Notes: generated from the letters alone by a model not told the origin. A DNA stretch of 64,000 bases from Xanthocytophaga agilis (GCF_030068605.1 NZ_JASJOU010000004.1:1-64000), one strand, 5' to 3'; positions 1 to 8,847 are shown, counted from the first letter of the stretch. Made by a program: numbers and translations.

Positions 1-2
1 CG

Positions 3-1028
3 GTATGGTTTTTAGTTATAGGAATACATCTTATTTTTTTCTTATTATTTTTTTCTGGTGGGTATGTTAGATTTCCTCATTTTCTTGGACTCGAAATACC
101 CTTGCCTTTAATTCATGGACCAATGCTATATCTATATATTCGGTGTCTAATCAATCAGTATATCCATAAAAAGATCTGGTTATTACATCTGGCTCCCCCC
201 CTTATTATTTATGTTATTTTGCTGAATTTTTTTTTGCTGTCTCCACAAGAAAAAATCTATGTTTATCAGCATGATGGAGGTACTTACAAAATGCTACGGG
301 GCAGTATCAATATTCTAATTGTTTTGTCTGGAATTCTGTATGTCACCCTGAGTATTCTTGCCATAAGAAAATATAAAAGACTGATCTCTGAGTTATATTC
401 CAACACCGAAAAAATTAACCTGGATTGGGGATATTATCTAATCACGAGCATTGCCCTAATATGGATCGCCGTTATTTTCAAGTATGATATTTTGATTTTC
501 TCACTGGTGGTACTATTTATTTTACTAACCACTTATTTTGGGATCAGCCGCGTTGGTATTTTAAACGTAACTCTCCCAAAAACAGATGGTATTGAAGGTG
601 TTAGTGAAGGCGAGCCTGAAGCGGAAAATAATCCTGTGACAGCAAAATATCAGAAAACTTTTGTTAACAAAGACACCATTCAAAACATTTATAAACAGCT
701 GATTTACCAAATGGAAAATGAAAAGATATATACCGATCCTGAACTGAATCTAAATCAGGTTGCAGAGTTGCTTGATGTTCATCCAAATATATTGTCTCAG
801 ACAATTAACTCTTTGGAGAATAAAAATTTCTACGATTACATTAACCGGCATCGCATTGAAGAGTTCAAAAGAATAGCTGTCCTTCCAGAAAATCAGAAAT
901 TCACCATTTTCGCGTTAGCCTTGGAAAGTGGATTTAATTCCAAGACTTCATTTAATAGAAATTTTAAAAAATATATGCACTGCTCACCCAGAGAATTTTT
1001 AAAAGATAAAAATCTAACTGCCGAATAA
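3..1028 (+). CDS. Membrane-anchored AraC-family transcriptional regulator, 5' end outside window
   Basis: The reading frame is open to the left window edge, so the gene is partial; an internal TTG at 102 is unlikely to be the start. The N-terminal half is strongly hydrophobic with several membrane segments, including a PLIHGPMLYLY stretch typical of Bacteroidota AraC proteins with an integral membrane sensor. The last ~100 residues form a double helix-turn-helix: a first helix pair around NQVAELLDVHPN and a second around ALESGFNSKTSFNRNFKK, ending in SPREFLK. Family knowledge says such proteins sense a signal at the membrane and activate nearby genes; the ligand is unknown. The DUF2306 gene 134 bp downstream is a possible target, by inference. 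Confidence 0.85.
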   Translation, partial: VWFLVIGIHLIFFLLFFSGGYVRFPHFLGLEIPLPLIHGPMLYLYIRCLINQYIHKKIWLLHLAPPLIIYVILLNFFLLSPQEKIYVYQHDGGTYKMLRGSINILIVLSGILYVTLSILAIRKYKRLISELYSNTEKINLDWGYYLITSIALIWIAVIFKYDILIFSLVVLFILLTTYFGISRVGILNVTLPKTDGIEGVSEGEPEAENNPVTAKYQKTFVNKDTIQNIYKQLIYQMENEKIYTDPELNLNQVAELLDVHPNILSQTINSLENKNFYDYINRHRIEEFKRIAVLPENQKFTIFALALESGFNSKTSFNRNFKKYMHCSPREFLKDKNLTAE

Positions 1029-1161
1029 TTTCTTCTAGGATGTCAAATAAATATATAGGTTAAATCTCGAATTTATAGCCTCAGAATTGGTTCCACCTTT
1101 CATTTTGGAACAGTTAAGTCTTCTGTAATTCCCATGTTTACAGAAAATTTAATCAACTTTT

Positions 1162-1767
1162 ATGAAAAAGTTACTGTTCGTACTTATCTGTGTTCTTGCG
1201 CTACTCATCGGAACTTATCCTATCATTTATGTCTTTGTGGATCATAAAAATACTTTTCTGAATTCTAAATCTTCAGAAGTATTAGATAATATAGCCTGGA
1301 AATCTACTTTTTTTGCGCATATTATTTTCGGAGGTATTTCTCTTTTTATAGGATGGCGACAATTTGGCCCTAAGTTCAGACATAAGCACTTGAACTTGCA
1401 CAGAATCATCGGAAAAGTGTATGTGATGTCTGTAATCATCAGTTCGATAGCGGGTATTTATATAGGCTTTTATGCTAATGGCAGTGCTGTATCAGCTACC
1501 GGATTTATTTTTTTAGGAATAATCTGGCTTATTACTACTCTTACAGCGGTTGTACAGATCAGAAGAGGCCACATACAAAACCATCAGCAGTTAATGACCT
1601 ATAGTTTTGCCTGTGCGTTTGCAGCTGTTACACTCCGGTTGTGGTATCCGTTGTTAGTAAAAATTACAGAAGACCCTTCTTTCTCTTATATGGTTGTAGC
1701 CTGGCTGTGCTGGGTTCCCAATCTTATAGTGGCTAATTTTATTAATAAAAAAGTTTGCAAAATATAA
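1162..1767 (+). CDS. DUF2306 integral membrane protein
   Basis: This 201-residue protein has about six membrane helices and the family signature of histidines after the second helix: a HKHLNLHRIIGKVYV stretch near residues 75-90. A later NHQQLMTYSFA segment matches the second conserved His-containing loop. These histidines suggest metal or haem contact, but no function is established for DUF2306. The start ATG is followed directly by a Lys-Lys hydrophobic leader, which fits a membrane insertion signal. It lies downstream of an AraC membrane regulator on the same strand and may be under its control. Length is normal for the family and the frame is intact. Confidence 0.8.
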   Translation: MKKLLFVLICVLALLIGTYPIIYVFVDHKNTFLNSKSSEVLDNIAWKSTFFAHIIFGGISLFIGWRQFGPKFRHKHLNLHRIIGKVYVMSVIISSIAGIYIGFYANGSAVSATGFIFLGIIWLITTLTAVVQIRRGHIQNHQQLMTYSFACAFAAVTLRLWYPLLVKITEDPSFSYMVVAWLCWVPNLIVANFINKKVCKI

Positions 1768-2052
1768 CCAGCCCTAAAAACGGATATATGTTTAGGGACA
1801 TAAGTAAATAGTTACACCAAAGCAATTTCTTTTTTATTTATAAGTTTGGTTGTTCTGGAATTATAACTATTTCTCTGAAAAGTAAACCTTTAGCGCATTA
1901 ATTTAGTGGATTAGAAAGTAAAACCAAATTTCATTTTGTCTTATCTTAATAAGATAAATCACTCTTTTTAAATTAGCCATCAAATACTCTTTTTCCTTAT
2001 GGTTCCTGCCCTAGTGAAGATTTTCAAGATTACTCTCGTAAAACCTATATCT

Positions 2053-2567
2053 ATGACCAAAGGAATATTTATAACCAAAAGAACATTACCATGCTGGTGG
2101 ATTTTACTGATACTTATAAATTTTGGCTGCAATGAGAGCTATGATACTAAAACAGGTAAACAAAACCATACTCCAAGCTCCAGATTAAAACAGAAGTGGC
2201 ACTGGGGAAATAAGCACAAACAGTATGAAGCCGCAGGGTATGCACAGGTTGTTAAAACCGGGAATACCATTTATGTTTCAGGCATTCCTACCAGTGATTT
2301 AAGTCCTGAAGGGATTAGAAAAGTTTACAGCCAATTGGAAAAATGCTTGAATTCATTTGGTGCATCTTCTGAAGATGTGGTAAAGGAAACGCTTTATACA
2401 ACAGACATAGAAACGATGAAAAAATACAATGTGGCAAGAAAAGAATTTTACAAAGAAATTATCCTGCTGCAACATGGATTCAGGTAAACAGACTGTATAA
2501 AGCAGATTCCAAGTTAGAAATAGAGTTAGTTGAGCAACTAACTAGTAATGAAGAAGAAGAATACTGA
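2053..2567 (+). pseudogene. RidA/YjgF-like lipoprotein, frameshifted near its 3' end
   Basis: From ATG 2053 the frame encodes a lipoprotein-type leader (hydrophobic segment ending ILINFGC) and then a RidA-family core: YAQVVKTGNTIYVSGI, a SQLEKCLNSFGAS helix and VVKETLYTTDIETM. The open frame stops at 2485-2487. From about 2460 the correct C-terminus continues in another frame (YPAATWIQVNRLY, then acidic residues to TGA 2565-2567). Restoring one A in the AAA run at about 2455-2459 rejoins the two. RidA proteins deaminate reactive enamines/imines in the cytoplasm; a lipoprotein signal would be unusual. An upstream in-frame ATG at 1999 would put extra residues before the leader and is less likely. 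Either a real pseudogene or a homopolymer sequencing error. Confidence 0.7.
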
Positions 2568-2837
2568 TTTTGCCACTCAGATTATTGAACTAAAAAACAC
2601 CGATCAGCAGCTTAGGCAACAGCTTATTGAGCTAGGTAAACTTTCTGATGGTTATAATAGGGAATGGAGGCGCTGCACAGTAGCAATGGCATTAAATGAA
2701 ATCATTGAAACAATTTTCTTGTGCAAGATCAAGGCAGGAAGCATTCGGATATTTATCTTGAACTCGGTTTTTAATCCTTGTCCCATTTTTCTGTTGCCTT
2801 AAAAAAAGAGTTTGAGGATAGTTCCAACCTCACTTAA
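2548..2837 (+). pseudogene. Decayed coding remnant: DUF6624-like head and AraC-like tail
   Basis: The frame from ATG 2548 begins with a helix (QIIELKNTDQQLRQQLIELG then KLSDGYN) resembling the start of DUF6624 proteins. At about 2668 the expected Met-Glu-Ala-Leu-His sequence appears only after adding one base, and a second shift near 2690 is needed to reach LNEIIE. Further right, in a third frame (2748-2837), IYLELGF, a TAA stop, then SLSHFSVALKKEF resembles the second helix-turn-helix of an AraC regulator. I read this as overlapping relics of two broken genes. No functional product is expected. The DUF6624 match is by eye and moderate. Confidence 0.5.
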
Positions 2838-2928
2838 AATGGATAATAGAGACTAATTGGTAAATCACTTACTGACAGCTACTGAAGAGTCCACAGGCTT
2901 TTATGCTTGTGTCCGGCTCACCCTATTT

Positions 2929-2944
2929 TTTACCATATGGTAAG
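2929..2944. promoter_or_regulatory. Palindromic operator upstream of the Crp-type regulator
   Basis: TTTACCA-TA-TGGTAAG contains a perfect 14-bp palindrome, TTACCATATGGTAA, at 2930-2943. The same arms with the same 2-bp spacing occur at 3556-3571 before the dehydrogenase gene. It lies 34 bp before the regulator start, close to where the -33 element would sit if TATCTTTA at 2966-2973 is the -7 element. Autoregulation by the encoded Crp-type protein is inferred. Confidence 0.65.
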
Positions 2945-2977
2945 TGAGTGCTTTGCGCTATGTACTATCTTTACGTT

Positions 2978-3547
2978 ATGGAAGTGCTAATAAATCTTAT
3001 CCTGCAATTTGGTGACCTAAACAAACAGCAGATCGAGTTTTTGCTGAGTAAGGTTGAACTGCTCGAATTCAAAAAAGATGATTATCTGTCGGAAGCCGGG
3101 AAGGTGCCCCGCTATGTGGCGTTCGTGCTGGAAGGCGTGTTCCGCTTTTGTTATTATAACAATAAGGGGGAAGAGGTCACCAATTATTTTGTAGATGAAG
3201 GCAATTTTGTAGTCGATAACGAAAAATTTGAATCACAGATCGCGGCCTCAGAATATGTACAAGCGGTTACCGACTGTAAGGCACTTGTTTTTACTAAGAA
3301 AGACTGGGACGATATATCCAATACCATCGTGGGATGGGAAATGATGAAGGCCAACATGGTAAAAAAATGCCTTACTCTGGCTATGGAGCGTCGCAGTCCG
3401 CTGGTTTCAGAAGATGCCACCACGCGTTACCTGTCATTCATTGAGGCGTTTCCCAACCTCATCAACCGCATCCCGCTTTCGTACGTGGCCTCGTACCTGG
3501 GTATCACTCAGCAATCGCTAAGCCGTATACGCCGTAATATCCGTTAA
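2978..3547 (+). CDS. Crp/Fnr-type (cyclic-nucleotide-binding fold) transcriptional regulator
   Basis: This 189-residue protein has the N-terminal cupin-like effector domain: FKKDDYLSEAGKVPRYVAFV, LEGVFRFCYYNNKGEEVTNY, then a long dimer helix. A C-terminal helix-turn-helix follows (LSYVASYLGITQQSLSRIRR). I chose ATG 2978 over a GTG at 2948 because the family begins close to the LINLILQFGDL segment and because TATCTTTA just upstream looks like a -7 element. Proteins of this kind in Bacteroidota often control an adjacent oxidoreductase. Here a frameshifted short-chain dehydrogenase follows on the same strand, and both genes carry the same palindrome upstream. The region is richer in G+C than its flanks, which suggests recent transfer. 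The ligand is unknown. Confidence 0.88.
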   Translation: MEVLINLILQFGDLNKQQIEFLLSKVELLEFKKDDYLSEAGKVPRYVAFVLEGVFRFCYYNNKGEEVTNYFVDEGNFVVDNEKFESQIAASEYVQAVTDCKALVFTKKDWDDISNTIVGWEMMKANMVKKCLTLAMERRSPLVSEDATTRYLSFIEAFPNLINRIPLSYVASYLGITQQSLSRIRRNIR

Positions 3548-3555
3548 CGGCGCTT

Positions 3556-3571
3556 TTTACCAAATGGTAAA
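3556..3571. promoter_or_regulatory. Palindromic operator upstream of the short-chain dehydrogenase
   Basis: TTTACCA-AA-TGGTAAA is a perfect 7+7 inverted repeat with the same arms and spacing as the site at 2929-2944. It starts 9 bp after the regulator stop codon and lies 55 bp before the expected dehydrogenase start. Control by the neighbouring Crp-type regulator is inferred from the paired sites. Confidence 0.68.
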
Positions 3572-3625
3572 TGTTTTTTTGTTGCCATTTTCAACATTTG
3601 CTTATTCATTTAAAAAATAAAAAAG

Positions 3626-4485
3626 ATGAGCAAAAGATTGTACTGATAACAGGGACAAACAGTGGTTTTGGCTGGCTTACCGCCCACAGCGTGGCTGCCT
3701 TAGGGCATAAGGTATATGCCACAATGCGCGATACCCATGGCCGTAACGCCGATAAAGCCCGGGCCCTTGCAGCTGTAGCGAACGTGATTGTTTTGGACGT
3801 TACCCTGACAGACGATGAGAGCGTGAAGCAGGCCGTTGACACCATTTTGTCCAAAGAAGGTGCTATTGATGTACTGGTGAACAACGCCGGTTATGCCATG
3901 ACCGGTGTGGCCGAGAGCTTTACTACGGCCGATGTACACACCACTTTTGATATCAACGTTTATGCTCCTTGGCGACTGATTAAACAGGCGCTGCCCGCTA
4001 TGCGCAAACAGGCCGATGGACTGATCATTAACGTGACCAGTGGCTTTGGGTGGGTATCGTTTCCGTTCGCTACCATTTATGCAGCCTCGAAATTTGCGCT
4101 GGAAGGAATAAGCGAGGATCTGCATTACGAGGTAAAGCGTTTAGGCATTGATGTGACCATTGTGGAGCCGGGTGCTTTCCCTACCGAAATGCAGCAAAAG
4201 AACAACCCCGCATCTGATCAGTGGGTATTTGAGGGGTACGGCGCTATTGCCGATATACCCAATAAAATGATAGCTGCATTGGGCGGAGAAATGCAGGCTA
4301 AAAACCCCAACCCGCAGGAGGTTGCCGACGCCATTATAAAACTGATTGGCGCCCAAAAAGGCACACGGCCATTACGCACTGTGGTTGATCCTATAACCGG
4401 GCAATACATTGAAGTGGCAAACCAGGCTGTGGCCGAACAATTTACCAAAGGATTGACGGTGTTCGGGATGGGTGAGTTATTATAA
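3626..4485 (+). pseudogene. Short-chain dehydrogenase/reductase, frameshifted at codon 3-5
   Basis: The expected start is ATG 3626 after an A-rich leader, giving Met-Ser-Lys; the body (IVLITGTNSGFGWLTA onward) is in another frame. Adding one A to the run at 3630-3633 would join them as Met-Ser-Lys-Lys-Ile-Val. The frame of the body is otherwise open from 3571 to 4485. All classical SDR features are present: the nucleotide-binding Gly motif TGTNSGFG, NNAGYA, the catalytic Ser in NVTSGFG and the YAASK Tyr/Lys pair, so the enzyme would be an NAD(P)-dependent oxidoreductase. Two lines I counted are 52% and 57% G+C, against 35-40% in later island genes. Translation from a non-standard in-frame start cannot be excluded. 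Confidence 0.75.
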
Positions 4486-4507
4486 GCGGACCATATTTAG
4501 TGGGAAT

Positions 4508-4536
4508 GGCAGTGCCTTGGGCTACTGCCGTTTTTT
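4508..4536 (+). terminator. Rho-independent terminator after the dehydrogenase
   Basis: A GGCAGT-GCC / GGC-T-ACTGCC stem with a small bulge and a TT loop is followed by a run of six T at 4531-4536, 22 bp after the dehydrogenase stop codon. Confidence 0.7.
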
Positions 4537-5187
4537 GTTTCTGCCTATTGGAGCATTGTATAAAAATTTGTTTTTACTAACTCCAAGGCCAATTTCCATT
4601 CCGGTCATTGCTGTCCTTGGTAAACCTAAAACCTGCGGCCACCTCGCTTAAAGTCATTTAATGCTCTTCCTGTATAGTATACGTATTGGTGACAATAAAA
4701 AGGAAAGATCTGATTTAGGACCTGTACGATTGATTTTAGAAAAAGTGCCTACTGCCGTTTATCAACAAAAGATGAAACGTACGAGAAAACCAAGAGTGAT
4801 CTCGGATTTGCTCAAAAAGTTTACAAACAAAGGATGGTTTAAAAGAGAAAAGGAAGGATGAGAAGCAATTTGACTCCCGACTCCCTTTTGAGATCCTTTT
4901 TACTTCTTAGCCTGACGGCTATGTCAGAGATGATCCTTTGATAATGGTGTAATACTTGATTTTCCCATTCAGGCAAACCAACGGACAACACTTTTATTGA
5001 GTTATTGATCAGAGCCGAGACGGTGGAAGTTTTCGAGATGGCTTCCGCAGGTTCCGTACTTAAATACAAACTGGTTTTTCTCTTTTTCAGCAGATACCGT
5101 CATTTTGAATACAACCAAACTCAATATGAACACATCCCAAAATTGAAATCATGCCAATTTTGCCTTATAAAACTAAATAAGACAAAA
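4537..5187. other. 650-bp stretch without a recognised gene
   Basis: An open frame at 4661-4861 (66 codons, Lys/Arg-rich end) and short open frames on the minus strand are present, but I recognise none of them. The stretch lies between two short-chain dehydrogenase genes inside the presumed island, so gene debris is plausible. The last 30 bases before 5188 are A-rich and supply the start region of the next gene. Confidence 0.4.
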
Positions 5188-6003
5188 ATGAGCAAAACTA
5201 TTTTTATTACCGGTGCATCAACCGGCTTAGGAAAAGCAACCGCTAAATTATTTCACAACAAAGGGTGGAATATCATCGCGACCATGCGTAATCCGGAGAA
5301 AGAGACGGAACTGAATCGATTGGAAAATATAACGGTGCTTCCACTGGATGTAACCAATCTCGAACAGATCGAAAGTACGGTGCAGCACGCTCTTTCCTTA
5401 GGTGAGATTGATGTAGTATTTAACAACGCAGGTTACGGATTAATTGGTCCTTTGGAAGCTTTAAGCGATGAACAAATCACCAAACAATTAAATACCAATT
5501 TATTGGGTGTTATTCGTGTAACAAAAGCATTTATACCATATTTCAGAAATAAAAAAGCAGGAACGTTTATCAGCACTACTTCTTTAGGTGGTTTGGTTAC
5601 TTTTCCTTTGGGGTCTATCTATCACGCTGCCAAATGGGCACTGGAAGGCTGGAGTGAAAGTATGTCTTTTGAGCTTAATGCCCACGGAGTTTATATAAAA
5701 ACAGTAGCTCCCGGAGGTATAAAAACAGATTTCATGAGCCGCTCTATGGAGTTCTCTACCATTCCAGAATATGCTATTATCTCAGAACCAATGATGTCCA
5801 ATTCGGAAACGATGTTGGCAGCAGGAGCCATGCCGGAAGACATTGCAGCAATTGTATATGAAGCGGCTACTGATGGTGAGAATAAGGTACGGTATGTTGC
5901 CGGAGAAGATGCGAAAGCCATGTATGCAAAACGACTTGAAATTGGCAATGAGGGTTTCAGAGCCTTTATGAAAGATATTTTTCTTGCCGACAAGAATTCG
6001 TAA
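5188..6003 (+). CDS. Short-chain dehydrogenase/reductase
   Basis: This 271-residue SDR has the Gly-rich cofactor loop TGASTGLG (residues 8-15), NNAGYG, the catalytic Ser in STTSLGG and the YHAAKWALEG Tyr/Lys pair. The frame is open upstream to 5005, but ATG 5188 follows an A-rich leader and starts directly with SKTIFITG, which matches the family; the upstream extension has no SDR homology. It is an intact relative of the frameshifted dehydrogenase at 3626-4485. An AraC regulator starts 9 bp after its stop codon, so the two are probably co-transcribed and the enzyme may be a target of that regulator. The substrate is not predictable; these SDRs are usually NADP-dependent and cytoplasmic. Confidence 0.9.
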   Translation: MSKTIFITGASTGLGKATAKLFHNKGWNIIATMRNPEKETELNRLENITVLPLDVTNLEQIESTVQHALSLGEIDVVFNNAGYGLIGPLEALSDEQITKQLNTNLLGVIRVTKAFIPYFRNKKAGTFISTTSLGGLVTFPLGSIYHAAKWALEGWSESMSFELNAHGVYIKTVAPGGIKTDFMSRSMEFSTIPEYAIISEPMMSNSETMLAAGAMPEDIAAIVYEAATDGENKVRYVAGEDAKAMYAKRLEIGNEGFRAFMKDIFLADKNS

Positions 6004-6012
6004 ATTGACAAT

Positions 6013-6930
6013 ATGAAATCGGATAAATCACCTGTTATAATTAATTCCATATTCGAACTTCATAGTTTGCTGGAACTGCCAAAACCGTTACATCCTTTGG
6101 TAAGCGTATTTGATAATACAAAAGTTGTCACTAACAAAAAGAAATTACCTAAGGCATTCATTTTCGATTTCTACAATATCTCCTACAAGAAGCAATTGAA
6201 AGGAAGAAGCGGCTATGGCCAAAACTACTATGATTTTGATGACGGGACGATGATTTTTACATCGCCGAAGCAATTAATTACTACATTGGATGAAAGGGAA
6301 TATTTCGGCATCACATTGCTTTTTCATCCCGATTTTATTCGGCATCATCCGTTGGGTCTAAACATCCGGCAATATGGTTTCTTTTCTTACGAAAGTAATG
6401 AGGCGTTACATCTTTCAGATAGTGAGAAACAAACTGTATTATCTGTGTTTAAAAATATTGAAGATGAACTGCATCATAACATTGATGACTTCAGTCAGGA
6501 TATTATCCTCTCGCACATAGAAGCATTGCTCAATTACAGCAATCGTTTTTATAAGCGGCAATTTATCACGAGAAAAACTGTCAACCACGATATGTTAACC
6601 CGGGTTGAAAAAGTACTGAATGAGTATTTAGATACCGAAAATGCTATTGTTGATGGTTTGCCTACAGTGGAAATGCTGGCATCAAAAGTAAGTGTATCAC
6701 CACGCTATTTAAGCGATATGCTCCGTTCAGTTACTGGACAGAACGCACAGCAATTAATTCATGAAAAACTAATAGAAAAAGCTAAAGAATACCTGTCTGC
6801 AACATCTATGAGCATTTCGGAAATCGCTTACCATTTAGGGTTTGAATATCCACAATCATTCAGCAAATTGTTTAAAAGAAAAACTGGTGTTACACCTGTG
6901 GAATTTAAGGAGGGGTTTCGTCTTAACTAA
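6013..6930 (+). CDS. AraC-family transcriptional regulator (cytoplasmic)
   Basis: The 305-residue protein has an N-terminal cupin-like effector region (LPKPLHPLVSVF, then RSGYGQNYYDFDDGTMIFTS) and a C-terminal double helix-turn-helix of about 100 residues: VEMLASKVSVSPRYLSDMLR, then ISEIAYHLGFEYPQSFSKLF ending GVTPVEF. There are no membrane segments. It starts 9 bp after the dehydrogenase stop codon, so it is probably its operon partner. A close paralogue lies at 8848-9768 behind an amidohydrolase, so the same enzyme-then-regulator arrangement occurs twice. In Bacteroidota such proteins usually regulate the adjacent enzyme; the effector is unknown. Confidence 0.9.
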   Translation: MKSDKSPVIINSIFELHSLLELPKPLHPLVSVFDNTKVVTNKKKLPKAFIFDFYNISYKKQLKGRSGYGQNYYDFDDGTMIFTSPKQLITTLDEREYFGITLLFHPDFIRHHPLGLNIRQYGFFSYESNEALHLSDSEKQTVLSVFKNIEDELHHNIDDFSQDIILSHIEALLNYSNRFYKRQFITRKTVNHDMLTRVEKVLNEYLDTENAIVDGLPTVEMLASKVSVSPRYLSDMLRSVTGQNAQQLIHEKLIEKAKEYLSATSMSISEIAYHLGFEYPQSFSKLFKRKTGVTPVEFKEGFRLN

Positions 6931-7491
6931 TTGGTCTATGGCTATATAACTTGTCTTTAAATTGTATAAGCATTTCCTTAAAATCTTTGTATAGAACCAG
7001 GCTATGAAGTGCTTAGAATCAGATATCAGTTATTGGTGGAATATGATAACGAAAATACCAAGGATGCTCAACTCAAGTAAGCCATCATCATGCTCTAAGA
7101 TACAAGGCCTGGATGGAATTAGCTTTCAATCCGAAAACTGATGTAGCAATTACCTTTAAATCTTTGCTTTCGGAGATACTACCTGGTTTGAGTCCCATAC
7201 ATTCAGTTCATTTTCGAAAAATATACCATCGTCGCTAAAAGCAAGCCAACCGTTGTGAGATTAAAAGGAGTTCCTGCCCTTAACTGATTCTTGCCACAGG
7301 AGCAAAGAATCAGTTAAGGGCAGATTTATTGCACAGTATTTATGGCAATGTGCTTGTAAAAAAAAGAATTACAGGAGTTACTATAAGCTATTCATCTAAT
7401 AATTTTAATAATTACCTTTTTTGGAAAAGATAATTCCTGATTTAGACAATTAATTATTTTAAAGGATCAAGACCTTTGAAAAAAAACAAAT
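6931..7491. other. 560-bp intergenic stretch with a long hairpin
   Basis: No intact gene is visible. Short stretches read like coding DNA broken by stops (around 6990-7240), but I recognise no family. The notable element is the 19-bp perfect inverted repeat at 7274-7323, listed separately. The 50 bp before 7492 are A-rich and likely hold the start region of the amidohydrolase. Confidence 0.4.
7274..7323. repeat. Perfect 19-bp inverted repeat with 12-nt loop
   Basis: CTGCCCTTAACTGATTCTT at 7274-7292 and its exact reverse complement at 7305-7323 are separated by 12 nt. There is no T tract directly after it, so it is not a classical terminator. It could be a remnant of a mobile element end or a processed RNA structure. 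Confidence 0.75.
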
Positions 7492-8796
7492 ATGTCTTTA
7501 GAAAATCGAAAAGTAGTATTCAAAGGGGCTTATATACTTTCTATGGATAAAAATATAGGTAATCTCCCCGTAGGCGATGTGTTTATTGAAGAAAAAAAAA
7601 TTGCCGCTGTTGCTCCCCACATTGATGTGGAAGACGCTGAAATTATTGACGCAACGGGAATGATTTTGATGCCTGGATTTACCGATGCACATCGCCATTC
7701 CTGGCAGGGAACTTTGAGAAGATTGATGCCCGATGTTAGCGATTTGATGAGTTATGTCAATGATATTCATTTCGGTTTGGCAAAGTATTACCGTCCGGAA
7801 GATATTTACCTAGGTAATCTGTTGACGGCTTGGAGTGCGATTGATAGTGGCATTACTACCATTATTGATGCCTCACATAATACACGAAGTTATGCTCATG
7901 CCAACGCAGCGGTAGATGCATTCGAAGAATCAGGTATCAGGGCATTATATGCTGCTGGGTTTCCGCTTGCGGGCGAGTGGGAACAATCGTTTTGGACAGA
8001 AGGATTGGAGAAATTGCAAACTCAGCGCTTTTCTTCAGAAGGGCTCATCCGTTTAGGGATATTTACTCATATGAATACTGAAAACTGGGATATAGCAAGA
8101 CGTCTGGGGATTCCGATGGTTACAGAGTTTTTAGGTAAAGAACTTTCCTCCACATTAAAAGAGTTACAAAGTAAAAGCCGATTAGGCCCGGACAATATTT
8201 TTAACCATTGTACCGGATTAACCGAGGAAGCTTGGCAAATCATGAGCGATTGTGGTGTAAAAGTAACCGTTGATCCTCGTTCAGATGCTCAATATGGCTT
8301 GGAAGAGGGTGTGTTTGCTTATCAACACGCTTTTGATCACGGAATAAAACCCGGAATAGGAACAGATTTAGAAACGGCTTATGGCGGGGATATATTCACT
8401 GAAATGCGGGTTGCATTTTCATTGCAACGAGCTTTTGCCCAAAACAAAAGGTATAATGGTGAAGAAAATATACCACAACCAGTGACATCTTATGCATTAC
8501 TGGAAGCGGCAACTATCCATGGTTCAGAAATTGCAGGATTTGGAAATGTTTCAGGAAGTATCACGCCGGGCAAATCTGCCGACTTGATTTTAATTGACAC
8601 GAATGCAGTAAACATTTTTCCGTCCAATGATGCAATAGGAACAGTAGTGCATGCGGCAGACAGAAGTAACGTGCATACTGTAATGATTGCAGGGAAAATG
8701 GTAAAATCCAAAGGTAAACTTATTGGTGTCAATCTTGAACAATTGAAACAGAGAGCAGAGGAGTCTGTCGCTTATTTGTTAGCAAAAGGAAAATGA
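7492..8796 (+). CDS. Amidohydrolase-family enzyme (deaminase/chlorohydrolase-like)
   Basis: The 434-residue protein matches the metal-dependent amidohydrolase superfamily: a small N-terminal beta domain, then GFTDAHRHSWQG with the metal-binding HxH at residues 67 and 69, a later FNHCTGL (His 239), and GIGTDLETAYGGD with the catalytic Asp at 292. The C-terminus returns to the beta domain (GSITPGKSADLILID). The nearest subgroups deaminate or hydrolyse aromatic N-heterocycles. The segment where the third metal His is usual reads PMVTEFLGKEL and has no His, so the metal site may be atypical. An AraC regulator follows after 51 bp and probably controls it. There is no signal peptide, so it is cytoplasmic. 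Confidence 0.85.
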   Translation: MSLENRKVVFKGAYILSMDKNIGNLPVGDVFIEEKKIAAVAPHIDVEDAEIIDATGMILMPGFTDAHRHSWQGTLRRLMPDVSDLMSYVNDIHFGLAKYYRPEDIYLGNLLTAWSAIDSGITTIIDASHNTRSYAHANAAVDAFEESGIRALYAAGFPLAGEWEQSFWTEGLEKLQTQRFSSEGLIRLGIFTHMNTENWDIARRLGIPMVTEFLGKELSSTLKELQSKSRLGPDNIFNHCTGLTEEAWQIMSDCGVKVTVDPRSDAQYGLEEGVFAYQHAFDHGIKPGIGTDLETAYGGDIFTEMRVAFSLQRAFAQNKRYNGEENIPQPVTSYALLEAATIHGSEIAGFGNVSGSITPGKSADLILIDTNAVNIFPSNDAIGTVVHAADRSNVHTVMIAGKMVKSKGKLIGVNLEQLKQRAEESVAYLLAKGK

Positions 8797-8847
8797 GTAG
8801 GATTCTTTTCGATAAACCTTCGACTTCTAATAAATACGTTAATTAGT

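Noticed and set aside
4661-4861. 66-codon open frame in the island
   Set aside because: Basic, Lys-rich C-terminus hints at a transposase tail, but I cannot match it to a family; kept only as part of an unassigned stretch.
5005-5187. N-terminal extension of the second dehydrogenase
   Set aside because: The extra 61 codons have no SDR similarity and ATG 5188 gives the standard SDR N-terminus directly before the cofactor loop.
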